Shown here piece by piece: positions 16,500 to 26,230 of a stretch of DNA of 64,000 bases. The notes beneath the pieces were generated by a model that saw nothing but the letters and a program-made list of their open reading frames with translations, did no database searches and was not told where the DNA came from. Each line of letters starts with the position of its first letter. The stretch's first letter is position 1. The translations under genes and the position numbers were made by a program. The stretch covers positions 310,001 through 374,000 of the forward strand of contig NZ_KE384137.1 in assembly GCF_000424145.1 (NCBI RefSeq), in the 5' to 3' direction. The DNA comes from Butyrivibrio sp. AC2005. Its GTDB lineage: Bacteria > Bacillota > Clostridia > Lachnospirales > Lachnospiraceae.

Positions 16500-18278
16500 T
16501 TACCCCCTGTAGAAAAATGATAACATAGTGATGTCATCAAACTGATCAGCTTCTCCCACGAATTCATCTATATCTTTTCGTACTGTATCTATCAGTTCCT
16601 TAGGGTCATCACTCTTGCATTTATTCAGAGCAGTTGCAACTCTGTCAACGCCAAATAACTCATGACAGGTATTTTCAGCTTCCGTAACACCATCAGTATA
16701 TACAAACAGTGAATCTCCTGGTTCCAGCTTAAATTCGTGCTCTCGGAATTTCATATCTTCAAGCATGCCAAGTGGCTGTGAGTGCTTGTAGATTACAGGC
16801 TTAAACTCACCGCCTTTATGTCTTAAAATAGGATGCTCATGCCCTGCATTTGCTGCAATACCCTCACCTGTTTTCAGATTTATTACCGCAAGCCATACAG
16901 TCACAAAGAACTGCTCGTTATTTCCTTCGCACAGTGTATTATTTACATCGTAGAATATTTCTGCAGGACTACCCTTTTTGGAGCTTGTCCGTATTTTTAT
17001 AAGTGTCTTTGCAATCACCATGAAAAGAGCTGCCGGAACACCTTTACCCGAAACGTCAGCAATAACAAGAGCCAGATGATCATCATCAACAAAGAAAAAG
17101 TCATAAAAATCACCACCAACTTCCTTTGCAGGATCCATGTTTGCATAAATGTCAAACTCTGTTCTGTCAGGAAAAGGAGGGAATTCTCTTGGCAGCATAT
17201 CTTCCTGAATTCTGGTAGCAACGTTAAGCTCAGCTCCGATTCTTTCCTTCTCTGCTGTGACCTTTTTTACCTCTTTGATATAATTATCAATTTCAAGCGC
17301 CATATTGGAAAAGCTTTCGGAAAGGCGCCCTATTTCATTATTCAGCTTTACCCGTGAAAGATTCTTTACTACCTCTGCACTGTTTTTCGTATCTTCGTAG
17401 TAATCCACGTTGTTTTTAACTTTTCTTAAGGGGATTGTTACATATACTTTTATAAAGATCAGACATACAATAGCAAAAATCAGCTGGAATAAAAGGACAT
17501 ACATGGTACCTTGTACAGTAGCACCCAGTATCTCCTTGTTAACTTCCTGAATACTATACGTAAGCCCAAGAAAAACATGATACCCGTCTATATCAAATAA
17601 AGGCTCATATCTGTCCACATATCCATTCGATTCGGCCATACTATAGGAATCGCGTATTGTCTGTTTTAATAATTCTCTCTGGGATTCTGTAAAAGTCACA
17701 GTCGTACCAAGTAAATAGTAATCGCCAAAGTTATTACTGCGTTTACCTTTACCGTCCGAACCGTTTAATAAGAATATACATTTCTGAAAATCGTTATCAG
17801 CGGCCATACAATATATATAATTTATCTTATATGCGATAAGCATATTATTCATACGAATGAGACAGTTGTTGTATACTATCTCCGCATATGCTTTTTTATC
17901 AGCTTCGAATAAATTATCAATATCTGCTATAGTTGCTGTTGTAAAAGAAAAACCGGGATTATCTTTCAGAAATTTTTTTGCTTTTTCCCTGGTCAATTCC
18001 TTACTATCATATTCGACATCCAAATCATCAAGATGCTCAAGCCAGTATTCCATAATATAGTCTATGGATTCATACTGGCATAAATAAGCACCCAGATCAT
18101 CAAAAAGGTTCTCAGCCTGATGAACCTTCTGAGTCATGATATTTCTTTTAGAAATTGATGAAATTGTAAACCATGAAACAATTCCTATGATAATAGTCCC
18201 TACCAGGAAAAAAATAAGAACTTCATAAAAAACACTTACTTCAAGTTTTCCGTTTTCCTTATTAATCTTTTCCGACAT
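16500..18278 (-). CDS. Membrane-anchored PP2C/SpoIIE-type serine phosphatase
   Basis: RsbU-like regulatory phosphatase. A TM helix near residues 15-37, an extracytoplasmic sensor domain of about 220 residues, a second TM near 260-280 and a HAMP-like linker and coiled coil precede the PP2C_SIG domain. The latter begins ARIQEDMLPREFPPFPDR and has metal-binding motifs EVGGDFYDF, IADVSGKGVPAALFM and YTDGVTEAEN. No RsbV/RsbW-type partner is encoded nearby, so its target is unknown. A strong Shine-Dalgarno GAGGGGGG precedes the ATG. It is followed directly by the acyltransferase and lipoprotein genes. Confidence 0.9.
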   Translation of the reverse strand: MSEKINKENGKLEVSVFYEVLIFFLVGTIIIGIVSWFTISSISKRNIMTQKVHQAENLFDDLGAYLCQYESIDYIMEYWLEHLDDLDVEYDSKELTREKAKKFLKDNPGFSFTTATIADIDNLFEADKKAYAEIVYNNCLIRMNNMLIAYKINYIYCMAADNDFQKCIFLLNGSDGKGKRSNNFGDYYLLGTTVTFTESQRELLKQTIRDSYSMAESNGYVDRYEPLFDIDGYHVFLGLTYSIQEVNKEILGATVQGTMYVLLFQLIFAIVCLIFIKVYVTIPLRKVKNNVDYYEDTKNSAEVVKNLSRVKLNNEIGRLSESFSNMALEIDNYIKEVKKVTAEKERIGAELNVATRIQEDMLPREFPPFPDRTEFDIYANMDPAKEVGGDFYDFFFVDDDHLALVIADVSGKGVPAALFMVIAKTLIKIRTSSKKGSPAEIFYDVNNTLCEGNNEQFFVTVWLAVINLKTGEGIAANAGHEHPILRHKGGEFKPVIYKHSQPLGMLEDMKFREHEFKLEPGDSLFVYTDGVTEAENTCHELFGVDRVATALNKCKSDDPKELIDTVRKDIDEFVGEADQFDDITMLSFFYRG

Positions 18279-18320
18279 ATGCCCCCCTCTGGCAAGTCAA
18301 AAGTCCGAATAATAATTATT

Positions 18321-19973
18321 TTAGTTTTTCATAATATGTGTCTTTTTTAAGATTCTAACAAGTTTTGTTCCTTTAGGAAAGCCCAAAAGTTCTGTTTCTG
18401 TTACGCCCTTTGTTCTGACCATACCTATAGCATATACGATAACGCCGGTAAAAATCGCAATTGCAACAGAAATCAGATTAACAAAATATTCCCTGTTCAT
18501 AGCCATTCCAAGCAGCATGCTAAAAAGCTTATATATGCCAAATGCCACTCCACCCATTGCTATGGAAGCACCTGTAGGAATTATATACATTTTCATAATG
18601 TCGTATTTCATGTCCAGAGTCTTGGAAACCGCATGTTCATTAAGCACACACATCAGGAATGAATAAACAATCGTGACAATCGCCAATGCCTTATTACCAA
18701 GATCTGTATACAGCAGCATAACAACAAGTAAAACAGTCTGAATAACAAGAGCAATTGCAGCATTTATTGCAGGAATATTTACCCTTCCAATTCCCTGTAA
18801 AATAGCATTGCTTACAGTGGAAATAGAATAAAAAACAACGGTAATTGCAAGCATCTGCATTAATACTCCCGCTTCATGAAGAGTTGATTTCTGCGGAAAC
18901 ATGAGCATTATGATAGGATCTGCCAAGGCAAAAAGTCCAACCGCAGAAGGAATTGCTATCATATTGATCATTCTGTAAACCTTCTTGATCATCTGCTCTG
19001 TGCTGTCATAATTTTTCTGAGCATAATAAGTTGAGATACTCGGCATAATAGTTGCAGCAGCAGCTGCTGCAATGGAAGTAGGGAAATTGGAAATTACAAG
19101 AGCCTTTCTCGAATAAACTCCCAGCCTTGTTACAACCTCATTATGAGGAATTTCCTTACTGTAGGTCATAATTTTTGAAAACAAAGTATAGTTAAGAGTG
19201 TTTGAAAAATTATAAATCGCAGTGCTGAGAACAATTGGAGTCACTATCATTATCAGAAGAATAAAGATCTCTCTGTACCCCAAGTCTTCATGCTTGTCAT
19301 GTATTACTTTTCTCTTAATGGAATCGCGATTTATGTTGTAGACAAAAAGCATAAATAGCAGAGCAATAACAACACCTGAGCCTGTTCCGAGAGCACTGCC
19401 TATTGCACCGTACATAGCCTTTACAGATTCATCACCGTTTCTTGAAATTGCAAGCTTTACAAGAAAGTATGCTGCTCCCACAGATACAAACGCATTGAGA
19501 AACTGCTCCACAAGCTGAGATACACTGGTCGGAACCATTGTGCGATGCGCCTGGAAATATCCTCTTAGTACACCAAGAGGTCCAAATATGAAAATTATAG
19601 GTGCAAAGAACCTGAGTACCGGAATCGAGTAACCATCCACAAGAAGCGGCGCTCCAAAAAATACAAACAGAGTTCCCACTCCTCCGACTACAAATACATA
19701 AATAAGCGCACAGTGAAAGATTCGCTGTGCGTTGCGATACTCATGTACCGCTAGCCTCTGCGATATAATCTTACTCATCGCAGAGGGGATACTATATGAC
19801 GAAATCAGAAGTACAATAGAGTATATCTGATATGCGGTACTGTAATATCCATTACCCTCATCACCGATAATGCCGGTTAGAGGAGCCTGATATAAAAGTC
19901 CTATTATTCTGGATATAAAACCTGCTGTTGCAAGGATTGACCCCTGCACAATAATACTTTTCTTTTTACTCAT
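18321..19973 (-). CDS. MATE-like polysaccharide/lipid II flippase (SpoVB/YtgP/MurJ type)
   Basis: Integral membrane flippase of the MOP exporter superfamily, with about 14 hydrophobic helices across 550 residues. The N-terminus (KKKSIIVQGSILATAGFISR then GDEGNGYYSTAYQIY) is typical of the Firmicute SpoVB/YtgP/MurJ group that moves lipid-linked peptidoglycan or polysaccharide precursors outward. The start lies five bases after glgA and has no clear Shine-Dalgarno, implying translational coupling. Whether it is the main lipid II flippase cannot be decided from sequence alone. Confidence 0.85.
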   Translation of the reverse strand: MSKKKSIIVQGSILATAGFISRIIGLLYQAPLTGIIGDEGNGYYSTAYQIYSIVLLISSYSIPSAMSKIISQRLAVHEYRNAQRIFHCALIYVFVVGGVGTLFVFFGAPLLVDGYSIPVLRFFAPIIFIFGPLGVLRGYFQAHRTMVPTSVSQLVEQFLNAFVSVGAAYFLVKLAISRNGDESVKAMYGAIGSALGTGSGVVIALLFMLFVYNINRDSIKRKVIHDKHEDLGYREIFILLIMIVTPIVLSTAIYNFSNTLNYTLFSKIMTYSKEIPHNEVVTRLGVYSRKALVISNFPTSIAAAAAATIMPSISTYYAQKNYDSTEQMIKKVYRMINMIAIPSAVGLFALADPIIMLMFPQKSTLHEAGVLMQMLAITVVFYSISTVSNAILQGIGRVNIPAINAAIALVIQTVLLVVMLLYTDLGNKALAIVTIVYSFLMCVLNEHAVSKTLDMKYDIMKMYIIPTGASIAMGGVAFGIYKLFSMLLGMAMNREYFVNLISVAIAIFTGVIVYAIGMVRTKGVTETELLGFPKGTKLVRILKKTHIMKN

Positions 19974-19978
19974 TTTAA

Positions 19979-21424
19979 TTAAGGTCTAAGCCAATCGTAC
20001 ATCTCCTGATATTTGGATGCCGATACCTCCCATGAGAAATTGGCAGCCATTGCACGATCTATCATCTTGTTCCATTCACGCTTGTTGTCGTAATATACTC
20101 TCTCAGCCTCGCGAACGGTGCGCATCATCTCATGCGCGTTGTAATTAAGGAATCCGAATCCGGTTCCTGTGCTCTCATACTGATTATAAGGTTCAACAGT
20201 GTCCTTAAGTCCGCCTGTCTGTCTTACAATCGGGATAGAGCCATATCTAAGAGCCATGAGCTGTGATAATCCGCAGGGCTCAAAGAGTGACGGCATAAGG
20301 AATGCATCCGAAGCCGCATATATTTTATGTGATAACGGATTAGAATAGAATATGTTTGCTGAGATCTTATCAGAATACTTCCACGCGAAGTGTCTGAACA
20401 TATTCTCATACTGTTCCTCACCTGTTCCGAGAACTACTATCTGAATAGCATCCTGGCAAAGCTCATCGAGAACATAAGCAATAAGGTCAAAGCCCTTCTG
20501 GTCGGTAAGTCGTGAAATAATACCGATCATCATTGTCTTTTCATCTTCAGGAAGGCCAAGCTCTTTCTGAAGTGCTCTCTTATTCTTAACCTTTTCCTTA
20601 CGGAAATTAATTGCATTGAAAGGATACTCAAGGAATTTATCTGTCTCGGGATTAAAATCAGTATAATCTATACCGTTTACAATTCCTCGAAGATCATTTG
20701 CCCTTGCTCTCAAAAGTCCGTCAAGACCTTCTCCGAAGAACTCGGTCTTAATCTCGTCTGCATAAGTGCTGCTTACAGTGGTAATTGCATCAGCATAAAC
20801 AATACCACCCTTTAAAAGATTGGCATCCTTATAATATCCAAGCTTATCCGGAGTGAAATAATAATCCGGGAGTCCTGTAATATCCTGCACATCCTTGGCA
20901 TCCCATTTACCCTGGAATTTAAGGTTATGGATAGTCATTATGGACTTGATTCCACGGAAGAACTCATTACCCTGGAATCTCTCTTTAAGGTAAACAGGTA
21001 TAAGGCCGGTCTGCCAATCGTGACAATGAATAATGTCAGGCCTGAAGCCTATAACCGGAAGAATTGAAAGAGCTGCCTTACTAAAGAAGGTGAATTTCTC
21101 AATCTCCCATATTACATCACCGCCATAGGGTGCCATTCCACCGAAAAAGTACTCGTTATCTATAAAATAATAATGTACGCCATCAACTTCCGCATGGAAA
21201 ATACCTACATACTCACTTTTCCAGTGAAAATCCATGTAAAAGTTTGATACATATTCAAGCTTATCCTTCATCTCCTGAGCCATGCAGGTATACTTTGGAA
21301 GGATAACCCTTACATCAAAATATCTCTTATCAATATCCTTGGGAAGTGATCCGACAACATCTGCCAAACCGCCTGTTTTAATAAATGGTACGCCTTCTGA
21401 TGCTACAAATAAAATGTTCTTCAT
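19979..21424 (-). CDS. glgA: Glycogen (starch) synthase
   Basis: GT5 retaining glucosyltransferase using ADP-glucose to extend alpha-1,4-glucan. The ADP-glucose-binding KTGGLADVVGSLP is at residues 16-28. The GT-B C-terminal domain shows SRLTDQKGFDLI and EPCGLSQLMALRYG, which includes the nucleotide-sugar-binding Glu. Length of 481 residues is typical. No other glg genes are in the window, so the rest of glycogen metabolism is elsewhere. GGGAGG precedes the ATG. Confidence 0.96.
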   Translation of the reverse strand: MKNILFVASEGVPFIKTGGLADVVGSLPKDIDKRYFDVRVILPKYTCMAQEMKDKLEYVSNFYMDFHWKSEYVGIFHAEVDGVHYYFIDNEYFFGGMAPYGGDVIWEIEKFTFFSKAALSILPVIGFRPDIIHCHDWQTGLIPVYLKERFQGNEFFRGIKSIMTIHNLKFQGKWDAKDVQDITGLPDYYFTPDKLGYYKDANLLKGGIVYADAITTVSSTYADEIKTEFFGEGLDGLLRARANDLRGIVNGIDYTDFNPETDKFLEYPFNAINFRKEKVKNKRALQKELGLPEDEKTMMIGIISRLTDQKGFDLIAYVLDELCQDAIQIVVLGTGEEQYENMFRHFAWKYSDKISANIFYSNPLSHKIYAASDAFLMPSLFEPCGLSQLMALRYGSIPIVRQTGGLKDTVEPYNQYESTGTGFGFLNYNAHEMMRTVREAERVYYDNKREWNKMIDRAMAANFSWEVSASKYQEMYDWLRP

Positions 21425-21471
21425 GTATTGCCTCCCTCATTGGAAGAATTTTTTATTATATTTTTCGTAAA

Positions 21472-22566
21472 TCAGTCTTCAGATGCCTTGTACTTCGCAG
21501 ACTGCATAGCTATAAGCTCCTCATCAGAGAAATAATCAATTCTCATAGCCTTCTTGACATCACTAAGTGTCTTGGCAGCAACTTCTTCTGCCACCTCAGA
21601 TCCCTTCTTAATAACATCATATACATAAGGAATATCCTTCTGGAATTCCTCTCTGCGCTTTCTGATAGGTTCAAGCTCAGACTGAAGTACATTGTTAAGG
21701 AATTTCTTAACCTTAACATCACCAAGACCGCCTCTCTTGTAATGAGCCTTCATCTCATCAAGGTTAGCATAATCCGGTGCAAATTCCGCAAAGTGCTCAT
21801 CTCTTGCAAAAGCATCAAGATAAATAAATACCGGATTGTTCTCAACTTCACCGGGATCCTCAACTCTAAGGTGGTTAGGATCTGTAAACATGCCCATTAC
21901 CTTCTTCTTGATCATATCAGGTGACTCTGAAAGGTAAATGCAGTTGCCAAGTGATTTACTCATCTTGGCTGTTCCATCCGTACCCGGAAGTCTTAAGCAT
22001 GCAGCGTTATCAGGGAGCAGTATATTGGGCTCTACAAGAGCCTCTCCATATACAGAGTTGAATTTACGAACAATCTCTCTGCACTGCTCGATCATAGGCT
22101 CCTGATCCTCACCTACAGGAACAGTTGTAGCCTTAAAGGCTGTAATATCAGCAGCCTGACTTATAGGATATGTAAAAAATCCAACCGGAATACTTGTCTC
22201 AAAATTACGCATCTGTATCTCTGACTTAACAGTGGGATTTCTCTGAAGTCTTGATACAGTAACAAGATTCATGTAATAAAATGAAAGCTCTGTAAGCTCC
22301 GGAATCTGTGACTGTACAAAAAGAGTGCTCTTAGCAGGATCAAGACCAACCGCAAGATAATCAAGAGCAACCTCTATTACATTCTCTCTTACCTTATCCG
22401 GATTCTCTGCATTGTCAGTGAGCGCCTGAGCATCTGCAATCATTATGAAAATATCATCAAACTCACCGGAATTTTGGAGCTCAACTCTTCTTCGAAGTGA
22501 GCCGACATAGTGTCCGACATGAAGTTTGCCGGTCGGACGATCGCCGGTCAAAATAACTTTACGCAT
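21472..22566 (-). CDS. trpS: Tryptophan--tRNA ligase
   Basis: Class I aminoacyl-tRNA synthetase charging tRNA-Trp. The HIGH-type motif is in [16 protein letters not shown] (residues 8-23) and the KMSKS motif appears intact as AKMSKSLGN near residue 200. The 364-residue length is slightly longer than the B. subtilis type, belonging to the subgroup with RRRVELQ after the HIGH motif. Only 60 bp separate it from the upstream cbiD-like gene; there is no room for a T-box leader, which is usual for trpS regulation in Firmicutes. Confidence 0.95.
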   Translation of the reverse strand: MRKVILTGDRPTGKLHVGHYVGSLRRRVELQNSGEFDDIFIMIADAQALTDNAENPDKVRENVIEVALDYLAVGLDPAKSTLFVQSQIPELTELSFYYMNLVTVSRLQRNPTVKSEIQMRNFETSIPVGFFTYPISQAADITAFKATTVPVGEDQEPMIEQCREIVRKFNSVYGEALVEPNILLPDNAACLRLPGTDGTAKMSKSLGNCIYLSESPDMIKKKVMGMFTDPNHLRVEDPGEVENNPVFIYLDAFARDEHFAEFAPDYANLDEMKAHYKRGGLGDVKVKKFLNNVLQSELEPIRKRREEFQKDIPYVYDVIKKGSEVAEEVAAKTLSDVKKAMRIDYFSDEELIAMQSAKYKASED

Positions 22567-22625
22567 AACCTTTTTTCATCTCCTCGTTAAAAAAATTCAT
22601 ATAGTGTATAGTATACCAAAAAACT

Positions 22626-23795
22626 CTACTTTTTTATAGATAGAGCAAATTGTTCTCTGCTAACTGAAGCCATGACATCGCTAATATCCGGTGTCTGCCC
22701 CAAAATACCGTAGTCAGGATGAACCGGAATTACTCCAAACTTCATGGATTTTCCACCGAGTCTGTTCTGAACATAGTCCCCAATCTTCATGCATACACTC
22801 TGCATTACTGCGTCTCTGAGTCCCCATTCCGTCAGCTTTGCAAGCATCTGGTCTGTTGTAGCAAGGTCCTGAATAATTCTGGCCTGAGATATTGTTCCGC
22901 CTGCCAAAACCGTATGAAGAGACAATACCTCTCTTCTTCCATCAGCATTCCAGCTGTGGGTATCCATTATACCGGCAGCAAGTCTAAGCAGCTTGGAGGT
23001 ACTTCCTACCAAAAGAAAATTCTCCATTCCTACCATAGCAGCCATGTCCAGAGTATCACCGATATAATTCCTGCATCTTATACTGTATGCCATTGAAATA
23101 TGTACGTGATCCTGAATATATTTATGACTTGCATTCCCGGGAACCGCTATTACATGTCGAATTCCCTGTTCATATTGTTCCTGAATAGTATTTGCTATTT
23201 CCGCAAGAACATCATCCTGCGAGGTTCTTGCTACGGACCCGTTACCGCCTGTAATCCTGCAGGTCAGGCCCGGTCTCTCATAGGATACAGCCTTAATCGT
23301 AATTTTGATAAGTGGCATAATGTCCGCAAAATGCACCGCATCTGCAACCGATTCAAAAATTACATTCCTTGCATTCTTATCTATGTATGGAAATCCTGCT
23401 TTTCCGGCAGGATCACCTGACTTAATCTCCTCAATTCCGACAGTGCCGTCAAGATAAAGATTTATATACTCCGGTTTAATATATATATCATCCGGAATAT
23501 CAGACAGTCTCCTTACACGCTCTACAATAACATGCAGTTCCGAAATACCTGCGAGTCCATTAATATTGCTACCGGATGTAAGAACGCAATACTCACGCAT
23601 CGCATGGTTCTCAGGATGGGGTATATACCTGACCGGTACATTTATTATTCTTCCATCATCTGTATGGAATTCTATGGAATCATAACTTATACGAAGGAGC
23701 AATGATGAAGCCGCTGCTTTGGCTGCAACTGCGGCGATTGCGCCTCCTGTCAATGAAGAAATATTTGAAAAAACGTTATCAACTTTATGGATCAT
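22626..23795 (-). CDS. CbiD-like protein (cobalt-precorrin-5B C1-methyltransferase family), divergent
   Basis: Resembles CbiD, the SAM-dependent C1-methyltransferase of anaerobic cobalamin synthesis. The strongest match is the C-terminal FLLVGSTSKLLRLAAGIMDTHSWNADGR, equivalent to the family GKLVKLAAGIxNTHSxxAD block; ITGGNGSVART is in the place of the mid-protein GGxG region. The N-terminal SLTGGAIAAVAAKAAA stands for the usual YTTGTCAAAAAKAA. Family members are about 360-380 residues; this one is 389. No other cobalamin gene and no B12 riboswitch are nearby, so an altered function is possible. GGGGG precedes the ATG. Confidence 0.7.
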   Translation of the reverse strand: MIHKVDNVFSNISSLTGGAIAAVAAKAAASSLLLRISYDSIEFHTDDGRIINVPVRYIPHPENHAMREYCVLTSGSNINGLAGISELHVIVERVRRLSDIPDDIYIKPEYINLYLDGTVGIEEIKSGDPAGKAGFPYIDKNARNVIFESVADAVHFADIMPLIKITIKAVSYERPGLTCRITGGNGSVARTSQDDVLAEIANTIQEQYEQGIRHVIAVPGNASHKYIQDHVHISMAYSIRCRNYIGDTLDMAAMVGMENFLLVGSTSKLLRLAAGIMDTHSWNADGRREVLSLHTVLAGGTISQARIIQDLATTDQMLAKLTEWGLRDAVMQSVCMKIGDYVQNRLGGKSMKFGVIPVHPDYGILGQTPDISDVMASVSREQFALSIKK

Positions 23796-24146
23796 TGATT
23801 TCCCCCTGAAATTGTTTTTTCATACATTCACATTTATAAACATAGTATAACATGTTTTAATGTAAGTCGCTCTATTTAAGGGATATCTTTTATATTAATT
23901 CTTAATTAAAAAGCGCGAAATAATCTAAATCCCGTTATATGTTATATTTAATTTCGAGTTATTTTATAATTACTTTATGATTTGTCCATATTCTGTACAA
24001 ATTTAATTTTTATTATATAGTTAACAGGAGTTAGAACTTCTGACTCCCCCAACAAAACTTTTTTCATACCGGGTTGTCGGGTTCCCCACCTGACAACCCC
24101 TCCTCCCAAAATAAATCGCCCACGCAACTGCGTGGGCGTTAATTTT
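23796..24146. other. 351-bp intergenic region with three successive hairpins
   Basis: No supportable gene. It holds a promoter -10 for the cbiD-like gene at its left end, an AT-rich centre, and then three inverted repeats: 24027-24047 (GGAGT ... ACTCC), 24071-24099 (8-bp GGGTTGTC with GACAACCC plus 3 inner pairs) and the rho terminator at 24117-24138. The first two are unexplained. A short open frame across 23975-24232 overlaps rho and looks like chance. Confidence 0.7.
23844..23852 (-). promoter_or_regulatory. Predicted extended -10 promoter of the cbiD-like gene
   Basis: TGTTATACT (TG, one base, TATACT); no good -35. Predicted leader of about 40 nt. Confidence 0.45.
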
Positions 24147-24150
24147 TTAA
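24111..24150 (-). terminator. Terminator after rho (possibly bidirectional)
   Basis: Perfect 9-bp GC-rich stem (117-125 with 130-138 of 24xxx) and 4-nt loop. On the minus strand ATTTATTTT follows; on the plus strand TTAATTTTTT follows. Confidence 0.75.
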
Positions 24151-25700
24151 TATCTTGCGATTTGTTTTTCGACCATACGAACGAATTCGGTATTGGTGCG
24201 GGTTTTGGAGAACATGTTGATACACTGATCAACTGCTTCGTCAGCCTTCATACCATTGAAGCCCTTACGAAGTGCATTGACTGCAGCAAGCTCATCAGGC
24301 TTAAGAAGAAGGTCTTCACGTCTGGTGCTTGACTTCGGAATATTGATTGCAGGGAAGATTCTTTTTTCCTGCATCTTTCTGTCAAGAACCATTTCCATAT
24401 TACCGGTTCCCTTGAACTCCTCATAGATAACATCATCCATCTTTGAACCTGTCTCTACAAGTGCTGTTGCAAGAATTGTAAGGCTACCACCCTGTCTCAT
24501 CTTTCTGGCAGCACCAAAAAAGCGCTTAGGCATATGAAGAGCAGCCGGGTCAAGACCTCCGGAAAGTGTTCTTCCTGACGGAGGAACTACGATGTTGTAT
24601 GCTCTTGTAAGTCTGGTAATTGAGTCGAGAAGAATCATAACATCCTTGTTGTGTTCAACAAGACGCTTTGCTCTCTCGATAACCATCTCTGATACTCTCT
24701 TGTGATGTTCCGGCAGTTCATCGAAGGTTGAATAAATAACCTCTGCATTAGGTCCTTCGATGCTTTCCTTAATATCTGTTACTTCCTCAGGACGTTCATC
24801 AATAAGAAGAACAATAAGATGAATATCCGGATTATTTCTCTTTACTGAAAGTGCTACATCCTTAAGGAGTGTTGTCTTACCTGCCTTTGGAGGTGAAACG
24901 ATCATTCCACGCTGTCCCTTACCTATAGGAGAAATGAGATCCATGATTCTCATTGCAATTGTACATCCGGGATGCTCTAAAACAATCTGCTCCTTAGGGA
25001 AAATGGGAGTCATTTTTTCGAAGTCCCAACGTCCCATAGCTACCTCAGGTTTATAGGTATTTATTGTATTAAGCTGGAGAAGAGCTCCAAACTTATCATT
25101 TTCCTTTTTCTGTCTTGCTATACCTGTGAGGATGTCACCGGTCTTAAGATTATATTTTCTGATCATACCCGGAGCAACATATACGTCGTTCTCACCGGGA
25201 AGATAATTTTCACAGCGGATGAATCCGAAACCATCCTGCATAACCTCAAGAATTCCATGAGCATCAACACCGTTAGCGATTTCTGCATCCTCAGGAGAAG
25301 TTTCCTTTTTAGGCGCCTGCTCCTGCTTAGGTGTCTGTTCCTGTTCGCTCTGGGCAGGTTTAGCTTCTGCCTTCTTCTGCTCCGGTGCTCTGTGTTCAGA
25401 AGGTTGTTCCTTAGAACCTACCTGATTTTTATCAGCCATAATGATTTTTTTACGAACAGTCTTCTTTCCTGCAGGCTTAGCCTTCTCTTCCGAGCCTTTA
25501 TCCTGCTTTTTATCAGTTTCTTCAGCTTTAGCTGCCTGCTCTGCAGCCTTTGCTCTCTGCTCGGCCTTCTGCTTCTCATCAAGCTCCAAAAGAGCATCGA
25601 TAAGCTCTGACTTTTTCATCGTTGTAACGCTCTTAATGCCATTCTGCTTAGCGAGGTCACGGAGTGAAGCCAGTGTAAGTGTTTCTAATTTTTCTCTCAA
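24147..25700 (-). CDS. rho: Transcription termination factor Rho
   Basis: Hexameric RNA-dependent ATPase that terminates transcription. The N-terminal Rho-N helical domain ([16 protein letters not shown]) is followed by about 100 residues of charged, Lys/Glu/Gln/Ala-rich low-complexity insertion, as in many Clostridia and Actinobacteria. The cold-shock-like RNA-binding domain ([20 protein letters not shown]) and the ATPase domain follow, with Walker [10 protein letters not shown] and Walker [11 protein letters not shown]. The Q-loop [14 protein letters not shown] and R-loop segments are intact. The start is TTG at 25698-25700, with AAAGGA upstream; no ATG is suitably placed. Two promoters and a structured leader lie upstream, consistent with autoregulation as known in E. 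coli. Confidence 0.96.
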   Translation of the reverse strand: MREKLETLTLASLRDLAKQNGIKSVTTMKKSELIDALLELDEKQKAEQRAKAAEQAAKAEETDKKQDKGSEEKAKPAGKKTVRKKIIMADKNQVGSKEQPSEHRAPEQKKAEAKPAQSEQEQTPKQEQAPKKETSPEDAEIANGVDAHGILEVMQDGFGFIRCENYLPGENDVYVAPGMIRKYNLKTGDILTGIARQKKENDKFGALLQLNTINTYKPEVAMGRWDFEKMTPIFPKEQIVLEHPGCTIAMRIMDLISPIGKGQRGMIVSPPKAGKTTLLKDVALSVKRNNPDIHLIVLLIDERPEEVTDIKESIEGPNAEVIYSTFDELPEHHKRVSEMVIERAKRLVEHNKDVMILLDSITRLTRAYNIVVPPSGRTLSGGLDPAALHMPKRFFGAARKMRQGGSLTILATALVETGSKMDDVIYEEFKGTGNMEMVLDRKMQEKRIFPAINIPKSSTRREDLLLKPDELAAVNALRKGFNGMKADEAVDQCINMFSKTRTNTEFVRMVEKQIARY

Positions 25701-25733
25701 AACTTGTTCCTTTCTTCAAATATTAAACAACAA

Positions 25734-25762
25734 TTATTATAAATAAATAAAAAATTTTTCAA
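25734..25762 (-). promoter_or_regulatory. Predicted proximal sigma-A promoter of rho
   Basis: TTGAAA, 17-bp spacer, TAATAA; leader of about 28 nt to the TTG start. Confidence 0.55.
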
Positions 25763-25790
25763 GTGGAAAAAATAATCGATAACTTATAAC

Positions 25791-25829
25791 TTAAGTCTGA
25801 TTGTCGACAAGCTAATGCTTCCAGATTAA
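25791..25829 (-). promoter_or_regulatory. Structured element in the rho leader
   Basis: In RNA from the distal promoter, TTAATCTG pairs with CAGA(C)TTAA (8 bp, one bulge) and encloses a smaller hairpin AAGC-ATTA-GCTT. No T-tract follows, so it is not a standard terminator. Confidence 0.45.
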
Positions 25830-25849
25830 ACTACTCTCGACTAATGGTA

Positions 25850-25878
25850 ACAATACATCATTAAAGAAAAAATATCAA
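25850..25878 (-). promoter_or_regulatory. Predicted distal sigma-A promoter of rho
   Basis: TTGATA, 17-bp spacer, TATTGT; leader of roughly 145 nt containing the structured element. Confidence 0.5.
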
Positions 25879-25926
25879 TAGAAATTTTTTTAAGATTTTA
25901 TTAAATAAAATAATTGAAAAGGGGAA

Positions 25927-26226
25927 TTAATCATTCCCCTTGCCACTATCAAGCATAATACTGATGGCTTCCTTAGCCACTTCGTAAAGTGTAGCCATCT
26001 GTTTAGCGCCCTCATCATCCATTTCTGCAAGCTTATTGTACTGAGAAGTAAAATAATTCTTTGCCTGAATGACTGTGGCACTTGATATAACTCTGCCGTT
26101 ACTCATGATGGTACCGGTCTCGGAATTATATCTTCCGGTTGTTGTTTTGAATTTCTGAGCATCGCCCATTCCCATGGACTGAGCCAGGGAGTGGATAAGC
26201 GCTTCTCTTCCTTTGTTATCCGGCAT
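25927..26226 (-). CDS. Small hypothetical protein (99 residues)
   Basis: Soluble-looking protein beginning MPDNKGREALIHSLAQSMGM, with mixed charge, no signal peptide and no membrane helix; C-terminal half likely helical. I do not recognise the family. Its Shine-Dalgarno GAGGGG (26232-26237) is supplied by the end of the GC-rich repeat unit immediately upstream, so the repeat and gene start are physically fused. It lies between the stomatin gene and rho, probably its own short transcription unit. Confidence 0.65.
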   Translation of the reverse strand: MPDNKGREALIHSLAQSMGMGDAQKFKTTTGRYNSETGTIMSNGRVISSATVIQAKNYFTSQYNKLAEMDDEGAKQMATLYEVAKEAISIMLDSGKGND

Positions 26227-26230
26227 ATTT

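Noticed and set aside
22567..22625. T-box leader for trpS
   Set aside because: Only 60 bp separate trpS from the upstream gene; no specifier or T-box sequence is visible.
23796..23975. Cobalamin riboswitch before the cbiD-like gene
   Set aside because: The region is short, AT-rich and has no B12-box-like conserved sequence.
23975..24232. 85-codon minus-strand frame after rho
   Set aside because: Overlaps the rho C-terminus in another frame, runs through hairpins and shows repeat-like, non-protein composition.
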